Below, one piece after another: positions 24,433-31,924 of a stretch of DNA of 64,000 bases; positions within the stretch are counted from its first letter, which is position 1; each line of letters starts with the position of its first letter. The DNA is from Chloroflexota bacterium (GTDB lineage: Bacteria; Chloroflexota; Chloroflexia; Chloroheliales; Chloroheliaceae), in contig JAQBPB010000068.1 in the NCBI GenBank assembly GCA_028287745.1, forward strand, positions 62,001-126,000, read 5' to 3'. The translations under genes were made by a program, and so were the position numbers. The notes under the pieces were generated by a model. It was not told where the DNA came from. It did not search any database and worked only from the letters and a program-made list of their open reading frames with translations.

Positions 24433-25785
24433 ATGACTATTTCGTTTACCCCTGGCACATCCGAGGCATTTAACATTGGCCCGGAGGCCGTTCTTTCAAG
24501 CCTGAGCCAGCACATCCTGGTGGATGGTTATCCCTTTGTGTACGACCATAAAGCAAGCCAGGGTTCCTGGTTGGCCGACGCAGTTACCGGCAAGCGCTAC
24601 CTTGACCTTTTCAGCTTCTTTGCTTCGGCGCCGGTTGGCTACAACCACCCGGCCATGCGCGACCAGGCTTTCAGGGAGAAAATGGCCGATATTGCCACGA
24701 TTAACCCTTCGAATAGCGAAGTCTATACCGTGGAGATGGCCCAGTTTGTTGATACTTTTGCCCGCCTGGCTGCCCCGGCCGATATGCCTCACTACTTCTT
24801 CATTGCCGGGGGAGCCCCGGCGGTCGAAAATGCCCTGAAAGTAGCTTTCGACTGGAAAGTGCGCAAGAACTTTGCGAAAGGCTACACTCAAGAAGTCGGG
24901 CATAAGATTATGCATTTCAAAGAAGCTTTTCACGGGCGGTTGGGATACAGTGTTTCCCTGACCAATACAGCCGACCCGCGCAAGTATATGTACTTTCCGC
25001 GCCACCTGGATTGGCCGCGTATCGAAAACCCAAAACTTCGCTTCCCGGTGACCTCCGAAGTATTGGCCGAGGTCGAACAGGCTGAACGCCGGGCCGTCGC
25101 CCAGATGGAAGCGGCTTTCCGGGGCAATAAAGACGAAATTGCCGCGATTATTATTGAGCCAATCCAGGCCGAGGGCGGCGAGAATCACTTCAGGCCGGAA
25201 TTCTTCCACGAACTGCGCCGGCTGGCCGATGAACACGAAGCGCTTTTAATCTTTGATGAAATACAGACCGGCGCGGGTATGTCCGGCACCTTCTGGGCCG
25301 GGGAGCAGACCGGGGTAAAGCCGGACCTGATTATCTTTGGCAAGAAACTCCAGGTTTGTGGCGTTATCGCCGGGCGGCGTGTGGACGAGGTGGAACGGAA
25401 CGTTTTTGTTGAGCCAAGCCGCATAAATTCCACCTGGGGCGGGAACCTGGTCGATATGGTCCGTTCAACCCGTTACCTGGAACTTATCAAGGAGGAAAAG
25501 TTGGTCGAGAATGCCGCCAACCAGGGCCGCTTTATCCTTGAGAGCCTGTCGGAGTTACCCGGCTATGGCGAGCGGTTTGATAATGTGCGCGGTATGGGGC
25601 TCTTGATTGCTTTTGACCTGCCCAGTACCGCCCGGCGTCAGGCTGTCATTCAGAAAGCCTTCGAAAATGAAATGTTACTATTACCCTGTGGGACCCGCTC
25701 CATCCGGTTGCGGCCGCACCTGGATATCACCCGGCAGGTCGCGGAAGAAGCGCTGGCCCGTTTAGAGGAGGCCTTATGCGAGTAA
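24433..25785 (+). CDS. lat: L-lysine 6-transaminase
   Basis: Class III PLP aminotransferase moving the epsilon-amino group of lysine to 2-oxoglutarate, giving aminoadipate semialdehyde. The 450-residue product has the lat-type opening SQHILVDGYPFVYDHKASQG, LFSFFASAPVGYNHPA, the IIEPIQAEGG motif, IFDEIQTGAG and the PLP lysine in FGKKLQVCG. AAAGGAG at 24416-24422 precedes the ATG. The arginase gene overlaps its end by 10 nt, so the two are translationally coupled. Together they suggest degradation of basic amino acids. A role in beta-lactam precursor or pipecolate synthesis is not supported by neighbours. Confidence 0.9.
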   Translation: MTISFTPGTSEAFNIGPEAVLSSLSQHILVDGYPFVYDHKASQGSWLADAVTGKRYLDLFSFFASAPVGYNHPAMRDQAFREKMADIATINPSNSEVYTVEMAQFVDTFARLAAPADMPHYFFIAGGAPAVENALKVAFDWKVRKNFAKGYTQEVGHKIMHFKEAFHGRLGYSVSLTNTADPRKYMYFPRHLDWPRIENPKLRFPVTSEVLAEVEQAERRAVAQMEAAFRGNKDEIAAIIIEPIQAEGGENHFRPEFFHELRRLADEHEALLIFDEIQTGAGMSGTFWAGEQTGVKPDLIIFGKKLQVCGVIAGRRVDEVERNVFVEPSRINSTWGGNLVDMVRSTRYLELIKEEKLVENAANQGRFILESLSELPGYGERFDNVRGMGLLIAFDLPSTARRQAVIQKAFENEMLLLPCGTRSIRLRPHLDITRQVAEEALARLEEALCE

Positions 25786-26771
25786 GCCTTATTGGTGCGC
25801 CCCTGGCCCTGGGCCAGTCCAAACCCGGTGTCGGGTTGGCCCCGGCCGCGTTGCGGCGCGCCGGTTTAGTGGAAGCCCTGGTCCAGATTGGACATGAAGT
25901 GTTTGATACCGGCGACCTGGATTTCCCACGCGGCAAGGTTCACCAGGCCGAAGTGGAAATTCCGGAAACCGACTTTGATGGGGCGCGCCGCAACCTTTTT
26001 GACGAGGGCGGAACCACGACAACGACCCTGACCGCCACGGTTACACGGGCGAAACACGCCCGCGAGGTTGGGGAAAGCTGTCATATGATTTCGGAACTGG
26101 TCTGCCAGCGCGCCACAGCCGGAGACTTTTGCCTGACCCTGGGCGGCGACCATTCAATCGCGCTCGGTTCTATACCCGGTATAATTTCGGCCCGGCCGGA
26201 AACCGCTTTAATCTGGGTTGACGCTCACGGGGACTTCAATACGCCGGAAACTTCCCCCAGCGGGAATATGCACGGGATGCCCCTGGCGATGGTGCTTGGC
26301 TATGCTAAAGAAGGCTTGCCGAATTTTGACTGGCTGCTTAATGAAAAATTGCGCAAGCTTACACCCGACCGGGTGGCCCTGGTAGGGGTGCGTAGCCTTG
26401 ACGCCGGAGAGCGCCGCTTACTGAAAGACGCCGGGGTCCATGTTTACAGCATGAGTGATATTGACCGCTACGGCATTGGGCCGGTAATGGAAAAGGCGAT
26501 GGCCGCGATTAACGGTGACGGCCGCCGGACCTTTCACGTCAGCTTCGATATCGACTCGATTGACCCCGCTGAAGCGCCCGGCACCGGCACCCTGGTCAAG
26601 GGCGGCCTGACCTACCGTGAAGCCCATACTATCCTGGAAATGGTTTCCGAAAGCGGATTGCTTACTTCGCTGGACCTGGCCGAAGTTAACCCGGAACTTG
26701 ACCTGAACGGCCAGACCACCGCGCTTGGTATCGAACTTATTTGTTCGGCCCTGGGCAAGTCTATTTTCTAA
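25776..26771 (+). CDS. rocF: arginase
   Basis: Ureohydrolase converting arginine to ornithine and urea with a Mn2+ pair. Metal-binding motifs are complete: GGDHSIALG, DAHGDFNTP and SFDIDSIDP, with the substrate loop SGNMHGMPLA. At 331 residues it is slightly longer than usual, with an insert near residues 55-75. Its ATG at 25776 lies inside the end of lat, a 10-nt overlap that implies coupling. A good terminator follows. Agmatinase is less likely, because SGNMHGMP is an arginase feature. Confidence 0.93.
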   Translation: MRVSLIGAPLALGQSKPGVGLAPAALRRAGLVEALVQIGHEVFDTGDLDFPRGKVHQAEVEIPETDFDGARRNLFDEGGTTTTTLTATVTRAKHAREVGESCHMISELVCQRATAGDFCLTLGGDHSIALGSIPGIISARPETALIWVDAHGDFNTPETSPSGNMHGMPLAMVLGYAKEGLPNFDWLLNEKLRKLTPDRVALVGVRSLDAGERRLLKDAGVHVYSMSDIDRYGIGPVMEKAMAAINGDGRRTFHVSFDIDSIDPAEAPGTGTLVKGGLTYREAHTILEMVSESGLLTSLDLAEVNPELDLNGQTTALGIELICSALGKSIF

Positions 26772-26788
26772 CAAAATTTCCTCTTACG

Positions 26789-26834
26789 GTCCGGTATTTG
26801 ATTAAAATTTATACTCAAAAACCGGACTTTTTTT
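26789..26834 (+). terminator. terminator of the lat-arginase operon
   Basis: GTCCGGT and ACCGGAC, extended by TTTGA/TCAAA, form an interrupted stem followed by eight Ts. The rest of the intergenic stretch to 27076 shows only AT-rich sequence with a possible TAAAAT -10 near 26980. Confidence 0.8.
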
Positions 26835-27076
26835 GTTATCAAAATCTCCTGGCGGTCCCTTCTTAAGGTCCAAAATGGCCTGGGGCCAACAAAAAGCATG
26901 GGCAGTACCCAGGGGACTCTAAGCAGCATTTAATTAGTAAAGAAAAGCCCCGTCGCTTGTGAAATAAATGTTAATGTATGGTAAAATATTAACACTACAC
27001 AGCCGTAGAGCGAATTTTCACAACCTATTCTCACTAATGCAATAGCTAGTGTATTAGGGTAATAAGGAGTTAGACT

Positions 27077-28225
27077 TTGACCCCACCAGTAAGTATGCCC
27101 CTTGAAGATATTGTTGAAACTAAGACGGTTCAGGTAGGTACGGCAGAATCTCGCCCCGGTGAGATAGTTTACGGCTGGTTTGACCTGGCCCAACTGCCCA
27201 CCGGCCATGTTGAACGACTGCCGGTAATTATTGCCCAGGGCCGCGAGCCCGGGCCGGTCTTCTGGTTTACCGCCAATATTCATGGCGATGAATTGACCGG
27301 GATGGCGGCGATCCATGATGTGGTAAAACCGGATTTATTGGAAAATTTGCGGGGGACGGTTGTTGCTATCCCCAGCTTGAATCCGGCCGGTTTGCGTACG
27401 GTCAGACGGGTTCCCTATTTCGAGTCACAGGATCCTAACCGCAGCTTTCCCGGCTACACCGGCCCTGTCAGCGACCCTGTTACAGCCGAACGGCAGCAGC
27501 ACCCGCCTTCAATTTATGACCTGGCTATGGAACGTCTTTTCCAGGACATACATTCGACCGCCGATTACCTGGTTGACCTGCACTGCTATGGCTTGCAGTC
27601 GTCTTCCTTTACCATCCGGGACCGCGTGTTGTACCACAAAGAAGAAGAACTGCCTACAGCTAACTCTCTCTACCGGCAGATGGACGAAATGTGCAGGGCT
27701 TTTGGCCTGCCGGTAGTCAACGAAAGTGAAGCCGGTCGGTATGTTGATCAGAAACTGCACCGTTCTACCAGCGGGGCGGCCCTTAACGAAGCCCGCATTC
27801 CGGCTATTACGGTCGAACTTGGCCTTATTGGCGGGGTTGACCCGGATGCCTTGAGCGCGGGCCGGACCGGGCTATATAATGTTCTGAAGTGGGCCGGAAT
27901 GTTGCCTGGTGAGCCGGAAAAAATCATCAGCGTGCCGGTGCCGGAAGTGCCTTTCAGCACCCGGCGTGAGAATAGCCCGCGCGCCCGGGCCAGCGGCATC
28001 TTGCGCTATCACGTACGGCCGGGCGATATTGTCTCGGAAGGCGATTTAATTGGCACCCTTACCGATATTTTCGGCACACCGGTACCGGAATTCAGCGAAA
28101 TCCGGGCCGAAAGTGACGGCTGGATTATCAGCCTGTCGCGGGGCGCGATTTGCTACCAGGGCCAGACCGTCACCAATATGGCGATGCGCGACGATGCTCC
28201 TATGGTTGAACCCTTCCCGGCCTGA
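27077..28225 (+). CDS. succinylglutamate desuccinylase/aspartoacylase family zinc hydrolase
   Basis: Zinc-dependent amide hydrolase of the M14/AstE-AspA group, 382 residues. Metal ligands are HGDE in NIHGDELTGMAA and His in VDLHCYG, and ITVELGLIGG contains a likely catalytic Glu. The C-terminal about 80 residues form a lipoyl/barrel-sandwich-like domain (GILRYHVRPGDIVSEGDLIG), seen in related bacterial proteins. It starts with TTG at 27077 after AAGGAG. It follows the lysine/arginine operon with its own upstream region, so a role in releasing acylated amino acids is possible but unproven. Confidence 0.85.
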   Translation: MTPPVSMPLEDIVETKTVQVGTAESRPGEIVYGWFDLAQLPTGHVERLPVIIAQGREPGPVFWFTANIHGDELTGMAAIHDVVKPDLLENLRGTVVAIPSLNPAGLRTVRRVPYFESQDPNRSFPGYTGPVSDPVTAERQQHPPSIYDLAMERLFQDIHSTADYLVDLHCYGLQSSSFTIRDRVLYHKEEELPTANSLYRQMDEMCRAFGLPVVNESEAGRYVDQKLHRSTSGAALNEARIPAITVELGLIGGVDPDALSAGRTGLYNVLKWAGMLPGEPEKIISVPVPEVPFSTRRENSPRARASGILRYHVRPGDIVSEGDLIGTLTDIFGTPVPEFSEIRAESDGWIISLSRGAICYQGQTVTNMAMRDDAPMVEPFPA

Positions 28226-28263
28226 TAGCCGCTAATATCCGGGGTTTTATACCCTGTAAAACC

Positions 28264-28321
28264 GGAAGGTGGTTATCTTTATGGGCCTGGTTATAGGCTC
28301 CGTAAAATAACCACCTTTTTG
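28264..28321 (+). terminator. terminator after the AstE/AspA-like gene
   Basis: AAGGTGGTTAT (28266-28276) pairs with ATAACCACCTT (28307-28317), with an inner GGGCCT/AGGCTC pairing, then a T-run. Confidence 0.75.
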
Positions 28322-28401
28322 ATTCCAACTTGCCTCTAGAAAAATAAAACTGACTCTAATTATATTCAGGTGAGGATTTACCTTTCTTACAAAGCATAGG
28401 G

Positions 28402-28431
28402 TTGACCTCCTGGCCCGAAAATAGCTACAAT
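28402..28431 (+). promoter_or_regulatory. promoter of the gene at 28484
   Basis: TTGACC, an 18-nt spacer and TACAAT; the start codon lies about 46 nt beyond the expected start site. Confidence 0.65.
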
Positions 28432-28483
28432 CGCCTGAATATAGTTTGTAGTAGAGCTGGTTCAGTGAAAGGGTGGGCTTTTG

Positions 28484-28879
28484 ATGAGCGATCCGCATAT
28501 TGATATAGACGAGATAGACAATCCCCAGGCGGTGCCGCCGGGTGTCAACGAAGCTGCCACGGACGGTTTGCCGAAAGAACCGGCCGGGGGCTTTGGCTTA
28601 AGCGACTTGCTGGCAACAATGTCCCAGCAGGCCAGCCGCTGGCAGGAGCGTATTAACGCCGGGACTAAAATGGGCCTTGACCTGCATATCATCCCGCCTG
28701 AAGCTAAAAAGCACCTGATTTCCAGCCAGCGCGAGTTTTTGCTGGCCTGGCGGGCATTAATTGATTATTCCCTGGAAAAGTTAGATACCCAGGAGCAGCG
28801 TGAAGCTGCCAGGGAGCAGGGGCCAACCCAGGCCCCGCCTAAAGCAACCAAAATCCAGGTGGAAGAGTTCGAGATTTAG
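28484..28879 (+). CDS. hypothetical acidic/helical protein
   Basis: A 131-residue soluble protein. The first 35 residues are acidic and Pro-rich. The rest is helical, with a conserved-looking centre HLISSQREFLLAWRALIDY and a charged tail. An ATG at 28484 follows AAAGGGTGGG; a TTG immediately before it is the other option. It has its own promoter. Its stop codon overlaps that of the convergent lipM gene by 3 nt. No family recognised. Confidence 0.65.
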   Translation: MSDPHIDIDEIDNPQAVPPGVNEAATDGLPKEPAGGFGLSDLLATMSQQASRWQERINAGTKMGLDLHIIPPEAKKHLISSQREFLLAWRALIDYSLEKLDTQEQREAAREQGPTQAPPKATKIQVEEFEI

Positions 28880-29754
28880 CGGAAAGCCGGGACCGGCCGC
28901 TGGCGCTCCATATTCCAGGCCAGGTTGTCATACTTGGTGGTCTGGAGTTCCAGGGCCAGGTGGGCTTCCTCGGATGTAAGTTCGGCTTGTGGTAGCGGCA
29001 GCCCGAAATGAGTGGCGAAACCCTGCACAAAAGCTTCTTCGGCCTCAGCAAAGCTAACCGCCCTGCCCCGGGCTTCCTCAATCGAGGTCAGACGCCCGGT
29101 CACCTGGGCGATGGTTTTGGCCCGGTCCAACCGGGCCGGTAATTCCAGCACGGCGAAAAGTTTCTCCACGTCCACACTTAACAAAATCGTGCCCTGCTGC
29201 AGGAGTACCCCGCGCTGGCGGGCCTGGGCGCTGCCAATAATCTTACGTTCCTGCCAGGTGATTTCGTAGGCGCTGGGGGCATCGAAGCAGGCTGAGGTGA
29301 GCGCGTCAGCGTGGCCGCGCCGGTCCTTTTCAGCCATTTCGGCCTCCACGCCCAGCAAGCGCAACCCTTCTACCAGGGCGCCGCTGATTTTGCGATATGA
29401 CTCCAGTACGCCCCCACTGAATTGGGGGTCCTCCACTGAACCTACCAGGCTATAGGTCAATTCGGCATAGTCGTGCAAAATGGCCCGGCCGCCGGTCGGC
29501 CGCCGGATCCATTCCACGCCCAGTTCTTCACAAGCTTTAAAATTAACTTCGCGTTCGGCCCGCTGGGCGTAACCCAGCGAAAGGGCCGGGGGCTCCCAGC
29601 CGTAAAACCGCAAGATAGGTGCGGGTTGTTTGCCCGCCTCCAGTCCTGTTGCAAAATTCTGCCAGATAGCGTCATCCAGGGCCATATTATAGGAACCCCG
29701 GTTGCGCCCGGAGAGTAACAGCCGCCAATGGTTTGAGAAATTTGCCAGGTCCAA
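28876..29754 (-). CDS. lipM: octanoyltransferase, LipM type (lipoate biosynthesis)
   Basis: Transfers octanoyl from acyl carrier protein to a lipoyl domain in the LipM branch of lipoate synthesis; cofactor-transferase fold. Typical motifs are NMALDDAIW, RFYGWEPPALSLGY, WIRRPTGGRAILHD and the catalytic cysteine region SACFDAPSAYEI. Lipoate-protein ligase is the alternative, but the Cys motif supports LipM. It starts with TTG at 29754, one nucleotide after the stop of the response regulator gene, so it depends on that transcript and probably on translational coupling. 292 residues is normal. Confidence 0.85.
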   Translation of the reverse strand: MDLANFSNHWRLLLSGRNRGSYNMALDDAIWQNFATGLEAGKQPAPILRFYGWEPPALSLGYAQRAEREVNFKACEELGVEWIRRPTGGRAILHDYAELTYSLVGSVEDPQFSGGVLESYRKISGALVEGLRLLGVEAEMAEKDRRGHADALTSACFDAPSAYEITWQERKIIGSAQARQRGVLLQQGTILLSVDVEKLFAVLELPARLDRAKTIAQVTGRLTSIEEARGRAVSFAEAEEAFVQGFATHFGLPLPQAELTSEEAHLALELQTTKYDNLAWNMERQRPVPAFR

Positions 29755-29755
29755 T

Positions 29756-30451
29756 TTAGTTTACCACCAATTTATAGCCAGTCCCCCGGACAGTTTGTAT
29801 CTGGGCGCTCGACCCGTTAAGTTTATCGCGCAGGTGAGCCACGTGGACATCGACCGTGCGGGTGTCGCCAAAGTATTCATATCCCCAGACCAGGTTGAGA
29901 AGCCGGTCACGGTCGAGAACAATTCCGGTATTCTGGGCCAGCACTTTAAGCAGGTCAAATTCTTTGGCCCGTAATTCTACCGCCTGTTCCTCAATTGTTA
30001 CTTCGTGCCGGGCCAGGTCTATGCGGGTGTTACCCAGTTCAATCAGGTTTTTAACCGCCGAACTTGAATTGGGGAGGGCCACCGCGTCGGTCCGGCGTAA
30101 AACGGCCTTTATCCTGGCGACCAGTTCACGGGTATTGAAGGGTTTGGCGACATAGTCATCCGCGCCCAGTTCCAGCCCGACAATTGTATCTATGTCGTCG
30201 CCTTTTGCGGTCATCATTATAATGGGAATATTGCTTTCGCGGCGGATCTGGCGGCAAACCTCGTAACCGTCCAGTTCGGGCAGCATCAAATCCAGCAGGA
30301 CCATTGCCGGGGTGGTTTGATTGAATAGTCGCAAGCCCTCCCGGCCGGTGTGCGCTACCTCGACCGTAAAACCTTCATTTGTCAGATACAATTTTACAAG
30401 CTCGACAATGCTGCGGTCATCATCTATAACCAGGATAAGTTTCTCGGCCAT
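29756..30451 (-). CDS. OmpR/PhoB-family response regulator
   Basis: Two-domain transcription factor of 231 residues. The receiver domain has the acidic pair DDD near the N-terminus, phosphoacceptor Asp in LLDLMLPE, MMTAKGDD (Thr) and the switch Lys in VAKPFN. The C-terminal winged helix contains LRAKEFDLLKVLA and GYEYFGDTRTVDVHVAHLRD. AAAAGGA precedes the ATG at 30451; a longer frame to 30514 has no such site. No histidine kinase gene is adjacent, so its partner is elsewhere. The lipM gene follows after 1 nt. Confidence 0.93.
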   Translation of the reverse strand: MAEKLILVIDDDRSIVELVKLYLTNEGFTVEVAHTGREGLRLFNQTTPAMVLLDLMLPELDGYEVCRQIRRESNIPIIMMTAKGDDIDTIVGLELGADDYVAKPFNTRELVARIKAVLRRTDAVALPNSSSAVKNLIELGNTRIDLARHEVTIEEQAVELRAKEFDLLKVLAQNTGIVLDRDRLLNLVWGYEYFGDTRTVDVHVAHLRDKLNGSSAQIQTVRGTGYKLVVN

Positions 30452-30708
30452 TTTAAATCCTTTTGTTTGTACCGGGCTTTCAGGGCGTGGGTTGCCTTCT
30501 TGCCAGCCTACCATCCCCAGTATGGTTAATATTATGCCATATTTACCTACTTCTAGCTAATAATTCAACTTGTAACCAAGAGTTGGCACAGCTTGTGCTT
30601 TATAATAATTAGTCTGGTTCGCAGGAGCTGACTTTCAGAAAAAGCTAAACAGTAATGTTTTAAAGTCAGACGATACTTGACTAAAGGCGAACACGAAAGG
30701 AGATAATT

Positions 30709-30957
30709 ATGCACGACAAGAATTTTGACCAGGAAAAAGGTGGCATGAAGGAGTTTGGCGGTAAAGTGCAACACACTGCCGGGGATATTACCGGTGACGA
30801 GGAGTTGCAAGCCAAAGGGAGTGCCAACGAGACTAAAGGCAAAGCCCAGAACATGTTTGGCAAGGCCAAAGATGCCGTTGGTGATGCCGCCGATAAAGTA
30901 AAGGATGCCCTGGATCCAAACAGTAAAGATCCATCAATGGACCGGAATTCTCGCTAA
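30709..30957 (+). CDS. CsbD-family stress protein
   Basis: An 82-residue hydrophilic protein with the CsbD pattern: EKGGMKEFGGKVQHTAGDITGD is given here by its ends EKGGMKEF and GDITGD, then a Lys/Ala-rich segment (KGKAQNMFGKAKDAVGDAAD). CsbD members are induced in general stress; their biochemical role is not established. GAAAGGAG precedes the ATG. A strong terminator follows. It diverges from the response regulator gene. Confidence 0.88.
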   Translation: MHDKNFDQEKGGMKEFGGKVQHTAGDITGDEELQAKGSANETKGKAQNMFGKAKDAVGDAADKVKDALDPNSKDPSMDRNSR

Positions 30958-31020
30958 GAGCCTTAATTTAAGCCCGGCTGCGTAAATTCTGACCGGACTT
31001 AGCACTTAGAAAAGAGTCAG

Positions 31021-31048
31021 AAAGCGCCTTATTTTTAAGGCGCTTTTT
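31021..31048 (+). terminator. terminator of the CsbD gene
   Basis: AAAGCGCCTT and AAGGCGCTTT form a perfect 10-bp stem around ATTTTT, followed by a T-run. Confidence 0.9.
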
Positions 31049-31123
31049 GACTCTTATTTTCGTTATGTCAGTCAGCTAATTATGTGCTACAATATCTTCA
31101 ATCAAGAGCGAAGTAGCTAAAAG

Positions 31124-31152
31124 CTGATAAACATAGGACTATTTGGTATAAT
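31124..31152 (+). promoter_or_regulatory. promoter placing the gene at 31159 on a leaderless mRNA
   Basis: CTGATA, a 17-nt spacer and TATAAT; the ATG is only 6 nt beyond the -10 box and no ribosome binding site exists. Confidence 0.6.
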
Positions 31153-31158
31153 TCAAAA

Positions 31159-31539
31159 ATGGAAAATCAACAAGAGCGGCAATGCAGTAATTGCGGACGA
31201 ATCTATACCTGGGAAGATTGGCAGCAAGACAACTGCCCGGTCTGCGAGGATGTAGCCCTTGAACCGATTGATGGCGAAGGCAGCGAAGCTTTCCTGGATG
31301 ATACCCTTAGTCAGGATATTCCCTGGCCGCGCGGAGAACGGGAAGTAGAAGTTTGTCGTGCTTCCGGTTACCTGGACGGCCAGATGATAAAAGCTCAGCT
31401 TGAAGGGGCCGGGATTCCGGTCCTGTTGCACGCCGGGGCGAAGCTCGGTTTTACTGTCGGTGACCTTGGGGCAGTCCCGGTTATGGTTCCAATGAGCCGG
31501 CGCGATGAAGCCCTGGATATTCTGGAAGAGCGGTTTTAA
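31159..31539 (+). CDS. zinc-ribbon plus DUF2007 protein
   Basis: A 126-residue soluble protein. An N-terminal zinc ribbon with CSNCG and CPVCED is followed by an acidic linker and a DUF2007-like signal-transducer domain (EVEVCRASGYLDGQMIKAQL, then AKLGFTVG and PVMVPMSRRDEALDIL). DUF2007 folds resemble small ligand-binding domains; the ligand is unknown. The ATG lies 6 nt behind a TATAAT box, so translation is probably leaderless. The glutaredoxin-like gene follows 33 nt later and may be co-transcribed. Confidence 0.82.
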   Translation: MENQQERQCSNCGRIYTWEDWQQDNCPVCEDVALEPIDGEGSEAFLDDTLSQDIPWPRGEREVEVCRASGYLDGQMIKAQLEGAGIPVLLHAGAKLGFTVGDLGAVPVMVPMSRRDEALDILEERF

Positions 31540-31572
31540 GCCGTCTTTTAATTTTTTTAAGTCTTCTGAACC

Positions 31573-31851
31573 GTGAACGAAATAAATAATAAACATACTA
31601 TAACTCTTTACACTAAAGAGGGCTGCCACCTTTGTGAAAACGCCAAAGAAGCCCTGCTTGAACTTGAAGATGATTTCGAAATGACGCTAGAGGAGATTGA
31701 TATTACCACCGATAGCGCTCTTTTCGAGAAATATAAGTGGACTATACCGGTAATGGTCGTGGACAACCAGATTATCCTGGAGTCCCGGATAGATGCTCGC
31801 AAAATTTACAGGGCTCTGGCTGAAGGGTATGGACCTAAGTTAAAGGCTTAA
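31573..31851 (+). CDS. glutaredoxin-like protein
   Basis: Thioredoxin-fold redox protein of 92 residues with the active site CHLC in TLYTKEGCHLCENAK and the cis-Pro segment WTIPVMVVDN, typical of the glutaredoxin-like NrdH/DUF836 group. It starts with GTG at 31573; no strong ribosome binding site is visible, so coupling to the upstream DUF2007 gene is likely. Presumably a cytosolic disulfide reductant. A TATAGT element at 31901-31906 lies between it and the acyltransferase gene. Confidence 0.88.
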   Translation: MNEINNKHTITLYTKEGCHLCENAKEALLELEDDFEMTLEEIDITTDSALFEKYKWTIPVMVVDNQIILESRIDARKIYRALAEGYGPKLKA

Positions 31852-31924
31852 GTCCTGTTAGCAGTTGTCTTAGCTACGTTCTAGTACTTTCAAAAATATA
31901 CTATAGTTTTACAGGTGATCTTGG

